The notes: generated by a model not told the origin, from the letters alone. DNA of 18,457 nucleotides from CAYNDB01 sp964395915 (GCA_964395915.1 CAYNDB010000045.1:1-18457), one strand, 5' to 3'; numbered from the stretch's first letter, positions 6,167 to 14,924 are shown. Numbers and translations: made by a program.

Positions 6167-7320
6167 ACGTTTGGGATAGGGGTGGATTCTCGCTTGTCGA
6201 GGTTCTGATAGCCCTTGCCATAGGAGCCGTTGTGATGGCGGGAGCTGTGCAAATGTTTAAAAGCAACAGTTCCGCCTTCAGGCTCCTTCAATACGTGCAG
6301 GACATGGAGCAGAACGCCAGAGTCGGCATTGACTTTATGGCCAGGGATTTACGACGCGCAGGAATGGGCCTGGGAACAAACGGGGCGCCGGTATACAAAT
6401 GGGACAACACCGGCAACACGACCGATGGGACGGCCTATAGCCAGCTTGTAACCGATCTTACCGCAAAAAGTGGAACGGATATCATTGAGGTGTTCTACTC
6501 GTTTCTTGCCGAGCCAATTACAATTCCAAATTTCAATGCTTCCGCCGCCAACGTTGATTTTGAGTCGAAAAACCTTATCGGGTTGCCAGGTTTCAACCTT
6601 GGCATTTCAGCCAGCGGCATTGACGATGTTATAGACCCGTATTCCATATTATTTTATGAGTGCGCTGACACGACGAAGAGGTGCACACAGAACCTGACCA
6701 GCGGCCAGTTCAATGGGGCCGCCAACGTTAATATCAGAGTCATGTATAACCGTGGGACATGCAACGATGGTGGTGTGGCCTCCGCCCCTACATTTCAGGA
6801 CTTCATGTTTGCCCTCATTTCCCCTCCCTCTTCATGGGCGGCCCCAGGCGGCTCAGACTGCGCCAACAGGCCTCACGATTGTGGCGCCACAAAAATGGAC
6901 GGAACGCCAGGGCCAGACCTGAACGGGAAAACGGTTTGCGCGGTTGTCGGCACAGATACCTACTATTACGTATATGACGATCCGCTGGAGCCGGACAATC
7001 CTAAGTTAATCCATTACATAGTGGGACAGGGAAGAGAAGTGATTGCGAATCATGTTGAGGATTTCCAAGTAGCCATGGGCGAAGACTCCGATGGCGACGA
7101 CTTGGTAAGCTCCACCGAATGGGTGGATGTTTCAACGAATGACACAGCGACACGCATGATTCGCATCAGTCTCATGATAAGAACGGAAAATACCGACCCT
7201 AACAAAGCCTCTGAAGCCGTCCCAACGCTGGAAAACAGCACGATAACAACTGGACTGCCGGATCAGTATCGTCGCAGGGTGATGTCCAGAACAATACGCC
7301 TTCGGAACATGGGCAATTAG
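6133..7320 (+). CDS. pilW: Minor type IV prepilin, PilW-like
   Basis: Second minor pilin, about 395 residues. A class III prepilin leader of 18 residues ends in RGG, followed by FSLVEVLIALAIGAVVMAGAVQMF with Glu at mature position 5; the 'MEQNARVGIDFMARDLRRAGMGLG' type segment after the helix, seen here as its key words NARVGIDFMARDLRRAG, is the PilW/GspJ signature. The rest is a large Cys-containing beta-rich domain (several cysteines between 665 and 930 of the gene), probably disulfide bonded in the periplasm. I place the start at ATG 6133 because AGG (6123-6125) sits 7 bases before it; an in-frame ATG at 6106 would add nine residues but lacks a ribosome site. Either way it overlaps pilV (34 bases from 6133), implying coupled translation. 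Confidence 0.88.
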   Translation: MSGDILNRKRLNVWDRGGFSLVEVLIALAIGAVVMAGAVQMFKSNSSAFRLLQYVQDMEQNARVGIDFMARDLRRAGMGLGTNGAPVYKWDNTGNTTDGTAYSQLVTDLTAKSGTDIIEVFYSFLAEPITIPNFNASAANVDFESKNLIGLPGFNLGISASGIDDVIDPYSILFYECADTTKRCTQNLTSGQFNGAANVNIRVMYNRGTCNDGGVASAPTFQDFMFALISPPSSWAAPGGSDCANRPHDCGATKMDGTPGPDLNGKTVCAVVGTDTYYYVYDDPLEPDNPKLIHYIVGQGREVIANHVEDFQVAMGEDSDGDDLVSSTEWVDVSTNDTATRMIRISLMIRTENTDPNKASEAVPTLENSTITTGLPDQYRRRVMSRTIRLRNMGN

Positions 7321-7335
7321 CGAAGGATTAGATTT

Positions 7336-8103
7336 ATGAGTAAAAGAGTGTCTGCAACATCGTTTCCCGCGCCATTAACAAGCCGTGACGGAGCCACTCT
7401 TATAATGGCTATGCTGGTATTGGCGTTGGTGACTGTGATGGGTGTTTATTCCGCCACAAGGTCTTCAGTGGAGCAGCATATAGCAAAAAACATGCAGACT
7501 AACATGTCCGTTTTCTTCGTCGCCGATGGTGGACTGAACCATGCCAGGGTTATTCTCGAGAAAGCGTTTGCCGATAAGAACGGCAGCTCCGCCAACCCGA
7601 CATGGACCTTTGCGCTCGACGGTGTAAGCTATTTTTCGACCGTGCCAATGAACTATTACAGGGAAGGTGTGGATATTGGAGATTCGCTTATAGACGGGTC
7701 GTGGACATATGGGGGGGTGCAGGTTCTGCAAAGAAGCATGACCGTTGGCAACCATAACATCACCTACACCATCAGCATGTGGGATAACGACGAAACAAAT
7801 AAACAGGATGCCGATGGCAACGATTGCCCGGATAATACCAGCGGCGTCAACATTCCTACACAGGATTGCGACGGTACCATATATATTCGTTCCGTAGCGG
7901 TGGCGACGCTTGGAGGGTCTATCGTGTCTGACGCGATTCAGGAAATGACCCTGCTGGGATCCGCAAGCGGCCTGCAACAGAACAGCGGCAACTCGGATCA
8001 GGGAGGCGGCAGCGGCAACACCAACTCCGGGTTAGACATCAATGCGCCAAGCACAATCGATTTAAGCTCCGGATTCAACATAGGAACTGGCGGAGCGCTT
8101 TAA
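7336..8103 (+). CDS. pilX: Minor pilus assembly protein, PilX-like
   Basis: A 255-residue PilX-type protein, 15 bases after pilW, with AAGGA (7323-7327) before the ATG. The N-terminus has the PilX_N layout: SRDG, then ATLIMAMLVLALVTVMGVYSATRSS and VEQHIAKNMQ. Cleavage would fall after Gly19. The Glu at mature position 5 found in most pilins is absent (Met here), as in GspK and other PilX-type proteins that sit at the pilus tip. The C-terminal 45 residues are Gly/Ser/Asn-rich (SGNSDQGGGSGN) and probably disordered, which is unusual next to the compact shape of the rest. The role as a tip component that helps hold PilY1 is inferred from known systems. Confidence 0.82.
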   Translation: MSKRVSATSFPAPLTSRDGATLIMAMLVLALVTVMGVYSATRSSVEQHIAKNMQTNMSVFFVADGGLNHARVILEKAFADKNGSSANPTWTFALDGVSYFSTVPMNYYREGVDIGDSLIDGSWTYGGVQVLQRSMTVGNHNITYTISMWDNDETNKQDADGNDCPDNTSGVNIPTQDCDGTIYIRSVAVATLGGSIVSDAIQEMTLLGSASGLQQNSGNSDQGGGSGNTNSGLDINAPSTIDLSSGFNIGTGGAL

Positions 8104-8120
8104 TTAAGGAGTAAAACGTA

Positions 8121-11100
8121 ATGGAAGTATATAAAGTCAGATGGGCGCGAATACTGCCCGGAGCGTTTTTGTTGGCTGCTTTGCTTGTCGCCAATGGCAT
8201 GTTTATGAACGTCCCTAAAGACGCCTGCGCGCAATCCATTGGTACGGGATGCGCGACCGGTGAGAATTTGTCGACAACCGATTCTCGGCTGGAGTTCACA
8301 GCTACCAATTACGATCTGGCAAACGTCCAGCTATCGGGTGGTAAAATAGTCCTGGACACAGGTCTTGCGGCGCTTGATCCAAACAACATAGTAATACCGT
8401 ACGATCAGGAAGTCACCACGGTTTTCCTCCTCGAAGGCGCAGGCTACCGTTCCAGCCTTGGGTGGTTCCTGAAAGATGAAGCGGAAACAAAACTAGGCGG
8501 CCCGATCACCGGGACACTGGCTTTCAGTAGCCTCGTCTCAGCCGGTGTAACAATAAACTACCTCTTTCGTTCCGTCGAAGACGATCAGGAGGCCGGCGGA
8601 TGCTGTAACGGTGGCGACGGTGTTCTCGATTCAATATACGATGCGAACGATAGATTGCAATGGAGCGGTCTTACCAAGGCCCTTACGGAAGCGCAGCTTA
8701 CCACTTTAGGATTCATGCCAAACAACGATGGCGTGGTCGATACCAGAGATATGAGGAAAAGCCTGGGAACTTTAGCCGGCGGAACGGAAATTGTGTTCTT
8801 TCTGCATGCAGACGACGATATCAGCAACAAGACTTTCTATTCAAAAAATAACTGGAGCCCTGACGTATGGAACGCCTCCGGTTCAGCTAAGGATAACGCT
8901 AATCTTGTTTTCGACCTGAGCATTGCGTCTCCCGAGCAGGGCGGTCCCGCTACAGTATATGACACTTCAACCACACCGGACACGGCTACACAGGGATTTG
9001 TGCCGACTGCGGCGCGGGACAGGCTTGGAAACCCGGACAACAAAAGTGGATATCCTGTTAACGGCTATTTCGATGTGCAACTTAACGGCACAAGATCCAA
9101 GGTGGTCACTCAATACCAAAAGTACAACCACTACGTTGTGGCGGCTCCTCCCGATGATCCGTTTAAATGGATCATCGGCATGGAAGATCTTCTTGGCGGC
9201 GGTGACGCCGACTTCAACGACCTGGTGTTCATGATAGAGCGTTCGACAGGCGGTGTGGCGGAGTTGAATTCATCCAACGCGATAAGCCCTTCCGATCCGA
9301 ACGCATATATAACTACCGTAACTTTTGGCGCCCACGACATAATGCCCAGCACATCTTGCAACGCGTCAGCTGGTATTACAAGAATCGACTATTTTATTTC
9401 CGTCGACAATGGCGCCAACTGGGTGGAGATTACCTCGTGGGACACCATTAAAACTCCCGATAGCGCAGGCTCCGACGTGGCAGGCTGGACGTTCGGCAAT
9501 CCGGAAGAGACTTACAGGCAGGTGACTTTAAACTTCACAGAGCTGGGTCTTACGGGCCGGCAACTTCTCTGGAAAGCTCAGATGAGCTCTGGTAACGACG
9601 CCTGTCAGCCAGGGATAACAGACATTGATCTTTCATATCAGGCGGCGCTTAATACAGAATTTTCACGATCTTCGCCTACTACGCTTGGCAACGTAATTTA
9701 CAGCGCAAGCTTCGAAACGCCGGACTCCGGATGGAGCGAAAGAGTTCTGCGCGGCCATTTCAGGTCTACCCAGCTTTATAACCCGGAAACCCCGAGCGCA
9801 TGGGCGATTGTGGAGAACTGGGACGCAGGTGAAGTGTTGGGCGGTCAAGACGCGACTGGCGGCAGGGCGCCATCTAGCCGTACCGTGCTTTTCCCGTCCA
9901 TAACAACCTATACCGTATCAAACGAAAATACGGGGTTGACCGGCGATGGAACCGCGACCACTTTTTCGGGAACCCTTACCACTGGCACTCCTATTATCTA
10001 TTCAACGGTCACAATAGGTAATGGCGGTGAATGGTTTAATGACAAGGGAACCGACAGGCTGGAAAGCAACCTCGGCTCTACAGGAACAATAAACCGGTTT
10101 ACCGGCAAATTCCAGCTTACATTCGCTTCCCCCCCTGCCACAGGGGCGATAATTGAAGCCTCTTACCAATATTATAACGCGTCATCGGCCATGACCGATT
10201 TCAACTCGTCCAACGTTGACGCGTCTATACTTGGAATGGATAACAGTAGCTATGTCGATGCCACAGGCACACACTATTACAATGACTTTGACGGCGACGA
10301 TCAATATGAAAATCCCGTGGGTTCAGATTCATCCTATCTGGCAAACTGGACGCTTGGATATGTTGACGGCTCTGGCACAGAAAAAGAATGGGTGTTAGGA
10401 GCCATCGATCACAGCGCCCCTGCGATAGCTGGCTCTCCTGGTCTTACCGGTTGGTATTTTGGAACCGACGTGGACAAAGATGAACGCGAGACTTACGATA
10501 TGTTCCGCTGTGAAAACAGGGATCGACCGACAGTAGCGTTCGTAGGCGCGAGGGACGGGCAACTGCATGCGTTCTATGCCGGTGAATTCAGGCCGTATTA
10601 CGTTAATCCGGCCACTTACACAACCGGCACTTGTACGGCCGCGGATATGAAAAGCTTCAGTAATGCGACTAACGAGCTTAAAACTTCTAATATGCCATAC
10701 TATCCACCCTCCGCGTCCGACGGAACCTCCAGGCAGATTTTGATCAACCGTGGTTACTACGATTGGCGGGAGAGGTCAAACGGGACAGGAAGCTTAAGCT
10801 CGGATAGTGACAACGCGGCCAATTACGGAAACGGATATGAAATGTACTCCATAATCCCGGTAAACTTGCTGAGCAGATTGAAAAACAACCTGCTGGAGAC
10901 TGGAGATGGAGCTTATGTGGACGCGTCACCGGCGCTGGCTCACGTCAGGTTTGCTAACAATTCCTGGCGCACTGTCATGCTTTCAGCCGAAGGAAACGGC
11001 GGGGATACGGTTTTCGCCATCGATGTAACGAACCCCAACAGCCCGCTGTTCCTGTGGGAGTTTTCCGATCCAGACCTTTACCGGTCACGTTCCAATCCAT

Positions 11101-12014
11101 CTGTTGGCGCTATTGGGCGTATATTAACGACAACCGGAGTCCGGTGGGTGGCGCTTTTCGTTTCTGGAATAAACAACGACATCACCCTTGATCCGTCGAT
11201 CTATATGCTCGACGTTGAGACAGGCGAATTGATACAACGGATATACCTCGATTCGGCTGGAGCCGCGGGTTTGGGAGGCACGCCTTCCGGAGTGCCTGCG
11301 CTGGTAGATTCCGACGGCAACGGATATGTTGATCGATTCTATATTGGAACAGATAAAGGAATCATGTATAAAGGAACTCTACCAGACGACCCCGACGCCT
11401 CCTCCGGCTCTGTATCCGTATGCACATTATTCGACACTGCAAGCGGAAGTGGAGGAAGACAGCCAATATACTCTTCCCCGGCGGTTCTGGTGCGCAACAC
11501 CCTATCAGGCTCCGGTGAGACAGAATATAAAATCGATGTGTTCTTTGGCACATCCGACAGCCCGTACCAGTCGGACTACGCAGGCGGCACATATTACTTC
11601 TATGCAGTGCGCGACACCGATAGCAAAGGCTCCTGCTCTACTGGATCAATGCAGTGGGAACAGGCTTTGGCGGCGGGAGAGCGGGTGTTCGCTTCCGCGT
11701 TCGCTTCGGCTGGCCGCATCTATTTCGGCACCACAACGGCGGAAACCGATGACCCATGCTCACTTTCTGTAACAGGAAGCGCATCGGTAACCGGAAATCT
11801 TTACATATTCGACGCGGATGGCGGCCCCGCGATCGATACGATTGCGATTAGTGGCGGTGTGACAACATCCCCAATCGTGAATGACGAGCATCTATATGTA
11901 AAATCCGGTGACGGTGATTTGCAAGGGCGTGGAGGTAGTACTTTCCAAAATGAAATTAAGAAAGGAGGGATAGGTGAAGCTACAGTTGGGTCTTGGTTTG
12001 AAATCGTCAAGTAA
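8121..12014 (+). CDS. pilY1: PilY1-type pilus tip protein with DUF4114-like N-terminal region
   Basis: A 1297-residue secreted protein expected at the pilus tip, acting in adhesion and in control of extension and retraction. Signal peptide: residues 1-38, with a probable cut after ACA. Residues about 88-370 resemble DUF4114: EVTTVFLLEGAGYRSSLGWF near 97-116 and GGGDADFNDLVF at 359-370, with two EF-hand-like acidic turns (165-170, 203-210) in between. A PilY1-type link follows (VIYSASFETP 526-535, WDAGEVL 567-573). About 596-686 looks like an inserted beta-sandwich ending in a TG...LTF...PP..G..I.A.Y pattern. The C-terminal propeller is standard: FVGARDGQLHAFYAGEF from 807, VDASPALAHVRF from 933, FAIDVT from 965, and the calcium loop Asp1063-x-Asp1065-x-Asn1067-x3-Asp1071. 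I see no von Willebrand A domain. AGGAG (8107-8111) precedes the ATG by nine bases. Confidence 0.93.
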   Translation: MEVYKVRWARILPGAFLLAALLVANGMFMNVPKDACAQSIGTGCATGENLSTTDSRLEFTATNYDLANVQLSGGKIVLDTGLAALDPNNIVIPYDQEVTTVFLLEGAGYRSSLGWFLKDEAETKLGGPITGTLAFSSLVSAGVTINYLFRSVEDDQEAGGCCNGGDGVLDSIYDANDRLQWSGLTKALTEAQLTTLGFMPNNDGVVDTRDMRKSLGTLAGGTEIVFFLHADDDISNKTFYSKNNWSPDVWNASGSAKDNANLVFDLSIASPEQGGPATVYDTSTTPDTATQGFVPTAARDRLGNPDNKSGYPVNGYFDVQLNGTRSKVVTQYQKYNHYVVAAPPDDPFKWIIGMEDLLGGGDADFNDLVFMIERSTGGVAELNSSNAISPSDPNAYITTVTFGAHDIMPSTSCNASAGITRIDYFISVDNGANWVEITSWDTIKTPDSAGSDVAGWTFGNPEETYRQVTLNFTELGLTGRQLLWKAQMSSGNDACQPGITDIDLSYQAALNTEFSRSSPTTLGNVIYSASFETPDSGWSERVLRGHFRSTQLYNPETPSAWAIVENWDAGEVLGGQDATGGRAPSSRTVLFPSITTYTVSNENTGLTGDGTATTFSGTLTTGTPIIYSTVTIGNGGEWFNDKGTDRLESNLGSTGTINRFTGKFQLTFASPPATGAIIEASYQYYNASSAMTDFNSSNVDASILGMDNSSYVDATGTHYYNDFDGDDQYENPVGSDSSYLANWTLGYVDGSGTEKEWVLGAIDHSAPAIAGSPGLTGWYFGTDVDKDERETYDMFRCENRDRPTVAFVGARDGQLHAFYAGEFRPYYVNPATYTTGTCTAADMKSFSNATNELKTSNMPYYPPSASDGTSRQILINRGYYDWRERSNGTGSLSSDSDNAANYGNGYEMYSIIPVNLLSRLKNNLLETGDGAYVDASPALAHVRFANNSWRTVMLSAEGNGGDTVFAIDVTNPNSPLFLWEFSDPDLYRSRSNPSVGAIGRILTTTGVRWVALFVSGINNDITLDPSIYMLDVETGELIQRIYLDSAGAAGLGGTPSGVPALVDSDGNGYVDRFYIGTDKGIMYKGTLPDDPDASSGSVSVCTLFDTASGSGGRQPIYSSPAVLVRNTLSGSGETEYKIDVFFGTSDSPYQSDYAGGTYYFYAVRDTDSKGSCSTGSMQWEQALAAGERVFASAFASAGRIYFGTTTAETDDPCSLSVTGSASVTGNLYIFDADGGPAIDTIAISGGVTTSPIVNDEHLYVKSGDGDLQGRGGSTFQNEIKKGGIGEATVGSWFEIVK

Positions 12015-12549
12015 GCGAAGCCGCTCCCCGCTTCGGCAAAGCGGTTTTACGATAATCGAGCTGCTAGTCGTTATTGGTATTTTGGGTGTTGGGTTTGGCA
12101 TGGCGGCATGGTCCATCACAGGGTTGCTCCCTAAATGGCGACTGCAAGGAGCGGCCAATGAAGTGGTGATGCGGTTCCAGCAAGCTCGCGGCCTTGCGAT
12201 AAAAAGCAACGATGTTGCTGTGGTGGAGCTTGCCAACGGCACATCCGGCTATATCAAAATATGGGAGGACCTGGATTCGAGCAATACTTCAAGCGGCGCA
12301 GACCTGCTCAAAAGTAATACAGATATTTACAATACGTTCAACCTGGCCTACATCCAAAGCATCACGGACGGTAATGGCGCCGCTATCAAAGATATCGCTA
12401 TTTCACCCGATGGCACTATCAGATCGATAGACGGGGCGGCAGGCAGGGGAACTATGCCTATTCGAGTGACAGTCACAAGCCAGATATCCACCACACCGTC
12501 AACATATGTTGTGCGTATAGACCGGAGCGGTATCGCTAGAATTCAGTGA
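11974..12549 (+). CDS. Minor pseudopilin, FimT/FimU/GspH type
   Basis: Last gene of the operon, a 191-residue prepilin. A 24-residue basic leader ends in RQSG, followed by FTIIELLVVIGILGVGFGMAAWSI with Glu at mature position 5; the next segment WRLQGAANEVVMRFQQARGLAIKSN is typical of FimT/GspH proteins. The globular part is small and beta-rich. It starts with GTG at 11974, five bases after a strong GGAGG (11964-11968), and overlaps the 3' end of pilY1 by 41 bases in another frame. In Pseudomonas the related fimU is the first gene of the cluster; here it is last. Its role should match FimU, as part of the priming complex. It is convergent with proS, with only 20 bases between the stops and no visible terminator. 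Confidence 0.85.
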   Translation: MKLQLGLGLKSSSKRSRSPLRQSGFTIIELLVVIGILGVGFGMAAWSITGLLPKWRLQGAANEVVMRFQQARGLAIKSNDVAVVELANGTSGYIKIWEDLDSSNTSSGADLLKSNTDIYNTFNLAYIQSITDGNGAAIKDIAISPDGTIRSIDGAAGRGTMPIRVTVTSQISTTPSTYVVRIDRSGIARIQ

Positions 12550-12569
12550 CAGTTAATTCCGTTGGCGCT

Positions 12570-14288
12570 TCATGAAGTAAGTTTTGCCAATTCGGCTTTC
12601 AGCGATTCAATAACGTTATTTACAGGAACAGCGACTTTTTCATTAGTCTTGCGGATTTTTATCTCCACGTTCCCATTGGCAAGGCTCTTTTTGCCGACTA
12701 CAACCTGCAACGGATATCCAACAAGATCCGCATCTTTGAATTTCACACCAGCGCGAATATTCCTGTCATCTATTAACGGATCAAGCCCCTCTTCATCCAA
12801 AGCCTGATATATGCGCTCCGCCGTCGAAGCCACATTTTCATCGTCAAGGTTAAGCGGCAGGACAGCTATCGTAAAAGGAGCGATGGCAGGCGGCCAGACT
12901 ATTCCATAATCATCATGATTCTGTTCAATGGCGGCGGCGGCCGTTCTTGCCACACCGATGCCGTAACAACCCATAATCATATGTTTGTCTTTCCCGTTTT
13001 GATCGAGGAACGTGGCGTTCATCGACACTGAATATTTGATTCCAAGCTTAAAAACATGACCTACCTCGATTCCTTTGGTCAGGCTCAAGGCGCCCCCCTC
13101 ACATCGCGGGCAACTGTCCCCTTCTACGGCCTCACGAATATCAGCGACGGTAACGTTCGCAAAATCCCTGTCGGGGTTCACATTCCGTATATGCGTATCA
13201 TTTTTATTTGCGCCGGTTACGGCGTTTTGCATGTTCATCACCGCATTGTCAGCAAATATAGGTATTGAAAGTCCCACAGGCCCGGCGAAACCAACTTGCG
13301 CTCCGGTAACTTTTTTCACTTCATCGTCATCCGCTAAAACTATTTCGTTTACGCCAACCACTCTTGCAAGCTTGGTCTCGTTCACCTCATGGTCACCCCT
13401 CACAAGCGCGGCGACAAGTTCATGCTCGCCGTCAGTTTTAAAAATCAGCGTTTTTATAAAGTTGTCTATCGGAGTCTTTAAAAACTCCGCGACATCTTCA
13501 ACAGCTTTTTTACCAGGGGTGTTAACCTCTTCGATAGGTTTCGGCTCAGATTTGTCCACTCTTTCCGGCGTCTTTAGCTCCACCCTTTCGACATTAGCCG
13601 CATAGTCGCAATTAGAACAATGGGCGATGGTATCCTCGCCAGAGTTCGCCAATACCATAAACTCGTGGGAAAAAGCGCCGCCGATCTGCCCGGAATCCGC
13701 CTCCACAGCGCGGAATTCTAACCCGCACCTTTTGAAAATGGAGGAATAAGCGTCTTTCATGGCTTTATAGCTTTCGTTCGCCCCGTTGTCGTCCGTATCA
13801 AAGCTGTACGCGTCTTTCATAGAGAATTCACGCGCCCGCATCATGCCGAACCGCGGCCTTATTTCATCGCGGAATTTTGTCTGTATCTGATAAAGGTTGA
13901 CCGGTAGATCGCGATACGACTGGATATCGCCACGAACAAGATCGGTTATCACTTCTTCGTGGGTCGGCCCATAGCAAAACTCCCTGCCGTGCCGGTCATT
14001 GATCCGCAAAAGCTCCTTGCCATACACTTCCCATCTGCCGGACTCTTTCCATAGCTCGGACGGCTGAACGCTGGGCAGAAAAACTTCCATAGCCCCGGCC
14101 TTGTTCATCTCTTCTCTGATAATCGTTTCAACCTTTTGGATAACACGCACACCTAGCGGCAAGAGGGAATAAATTCCGGCCGCAAGTTTTCGTATCATCC
14201 CTGCGCGCACCATCAGCTTGTGGCTAATAACTTCGGCCTCTGAGGGAGCTTCTTTTAATGTGGGCAAATGATATTTGGATAATCTCAT
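12570..14288 (-). CDS. proS: Prolyl-tRNA synthetase (class II, bacterial type)
   Basis: Charges tRNA-Pro with proline in the cytoplasm. At 572 residues it has the length of the Escherichia coli enzyme. Class II motif 2 is seen as TKFRDEIRPRFGMMRAREF with the following SMKDAYSF (137-163), and motif 3 as GCYGIGVARTAAAAIEQ (440-456) with the ATP-binding Arg448. Between motifs 2 and 3 lies the editing insertion, about residues 224-407, which hydrolyses Ala-tRNA-Pro; its conserved lysine is Lys279 (NFIKTLIFK), at the same number as in E. coli. The insertion has CSNC and CPRC pairs (224-227, 393-396). The C-terminal anticodon-binding domain follows. The ATG at 14286-14288 has only a weak ribosome site. 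Promoter: see 14328-14356. Confidence 0.97.
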   Translation of the reverse strand: MRLSKYHLPTLKEAPSEAEVISHKLMVRAGMIRKLAAGIYSLLPLGVRVIQKVETIIREEMNKAGAMEVFLPSVQPSELWKESGRWEVYGKELLRINDRHGREFCYGPTHEEVITDLVRGDIQSYRDLPVNLYQIQTKFRDEIRPRFGMMRAREFSMKDAYSFDTDDNGANESYKAMKDAYSSIFKRCGLEFRAVEADSGQIGGAFSHEFMVLANSGEDTIAHCSNCDYAANVERVELKTPERVDKSEPKPIEEVNTPGKKAVEDVAEFLKTPIDNFIKTLIFKTDGEHELVAALVRGDHEVNETKLARVVGVNEIVLADDDEVKKVTGAQVGFAGPVGLSIPIFADNAVMNMQNAVTGANKNDTHIRNVNPDRDFANVTVADIREAVEGDSCPRCEGGALSLTKGIEVGHVFKLGIKYSVSMNATFLDQNGKDKHMIMGCYGIGVARTAAAAIEQNHDDYGIVWPPAIAPFTIAVLPLNLDDENVASTAERIYQALDEEGLDPLIDDRNIRAGVKFKDADLVGYPLQVVVGKKSLANGNVEIKIRKTNEKVAVPVNNVIESLKAELAKLTS

Positions 14289-14327
14289 ATTGTGATGTTC
14301 TTTTAAGGTATATTTAAAAACTGGCTC

Positions 14328-14356
14328 ATATTAGGAGATGGTTAAAGTTTAGTCAA
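14328..14356 (-). promoter_or_regulatory. Promoter of proS
   Basis: On the minus strand TTGACT (14351-14356) and TAATAT (14328-14333) are 17 bases apart, 5 of 6 and 4 of 6 to sigma-70 consensus. Its -35 is one arm of the inverted repeat AGTCAA-CGCAA-TTGACT, whose other arm is the -35 of the opposite promoter. Confidence 0.5.
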
Positions 14357-14361
14357 CGCAA

Positions 14362-14391
14362 TTGACTTTAACATCCGCTAAGCCATAAAAT
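14362..14391 (+). promoter_or_regulatory. Promoter of the HNH endonuclease gene
   Basis: TTGACT (14362-14367) and TAAAAT (14386-14391) are 18 bases apart, each 5 of 6 to sigma-70 consensus. The -10 lies inside the inverted repeat AGCCAT-AAA-ATGGCT (14381-14395), so the site may be an operator or extrude as a hairpin. The predicted transcript starts near 14398, about 20 bases before the ATG. Confidence 0.5.
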
Positions 14392-14417
14392 GGCTGAAAA
14401 TTTGCGTGAATTGAAAA

Positions 14418-14824
14418 ATGAACAGCTTAAGAGCCCTAGTTCTAAACAGTTCTTACGAGCCGCTGCAGTTTACCGGCGCAAAACGCGCCCTTGTGCTCGT
14501 ATTGCTCGGCAAGGCGGACGCTATCGAAAATGATGGCTTCTTCGCGCGCACCGTCACAAAAAGCTTCAGGCTTCCAACCGTTATAAAGCTCAACCGCTAT
14601 ATCAGGCGGCCTTACAGGCTGGGCGTAAACTTCTCCAAAAAAAAACGTGATCAGGCGGGATGGCGCCATGTGTCAATATTGCGGCTACCGTGGCAAGGAG
14701 CTTACCGTGGATCATGTTATCCCGAAATCTTTTGGGGGAAAGTCCGTGTGGGAGAACGTTGTTGCGGCGTGCCGAAAATGTAACTTAAAAAAAGGAAGCA
14801 AAGCGCTTAACGACACCGGCATGT
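14418..14824 (+). CDS. HNH endonuclease, frameshifted at an A9 run and cut by the assembly gap
   Basis: An HNH nuclease of the common type that begins with ALVLNSSYEPLQ and continues KRALVLVLLGKADAIEN. The first frame (from ATG 14418) is correct to FSKK near residue 75; after the run of nine A (14637-14645) the family sequence continues in the next frame as VIRRDGAMCQYCG, then LTVDHVIPKSFGG and NVVAACRKCNLKKGSK. With eight A the two halves join as FSKKNVIRRDG, which is what the family has. The nuclease core is intact: CQYC, DHVIP with the catalytic His, the Asn of NVVAACRKCN, and a second CRKC zinc pair. The 3' end is lost in the Ns. The extra A is probably a sequencing error, but a true inactivating insertion or slippage is possible. 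Its role is unknown; such proteins occur both alone and in defence regions. Confidence 0.8.
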
Positions 14825-14924
14825 NNNNNNNNNNNNNNNNNNNNNNNNNNNNNNNNNNNNNNNNNNNNNNNNNNNNNNNNNNNNNNNNNNNNNNNNNNNN
14901 NNNNNNNNNNNNNNNNNNNNNNNN
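14825..14924. other. Assembly gap (100 N)
   Basis: Exactly 100 N, the usual placeholder for a gap of unknown length. The ends of two convergent genes, HNH endonuclease (plus) and glycosyltransferase (minus), are missing in it, and further genes could lie there. Confidence 0.98.

Noticed and set aside
7465..7977. 170-residue frame antisense to pilX
   Set aside because: Lies wholly inside a recognised pilin gene and has no recognisable product.
12550..12569. Terminator between the FimT-like gene and proS
   Set aside because: The gap is only 20 bases and holds no hairpin or T tract.
13075..13605. 176-residue frame antisense to proS
   Set aside because: Ser/Thr-rich mirror of the proS editing domain; no family likeness.
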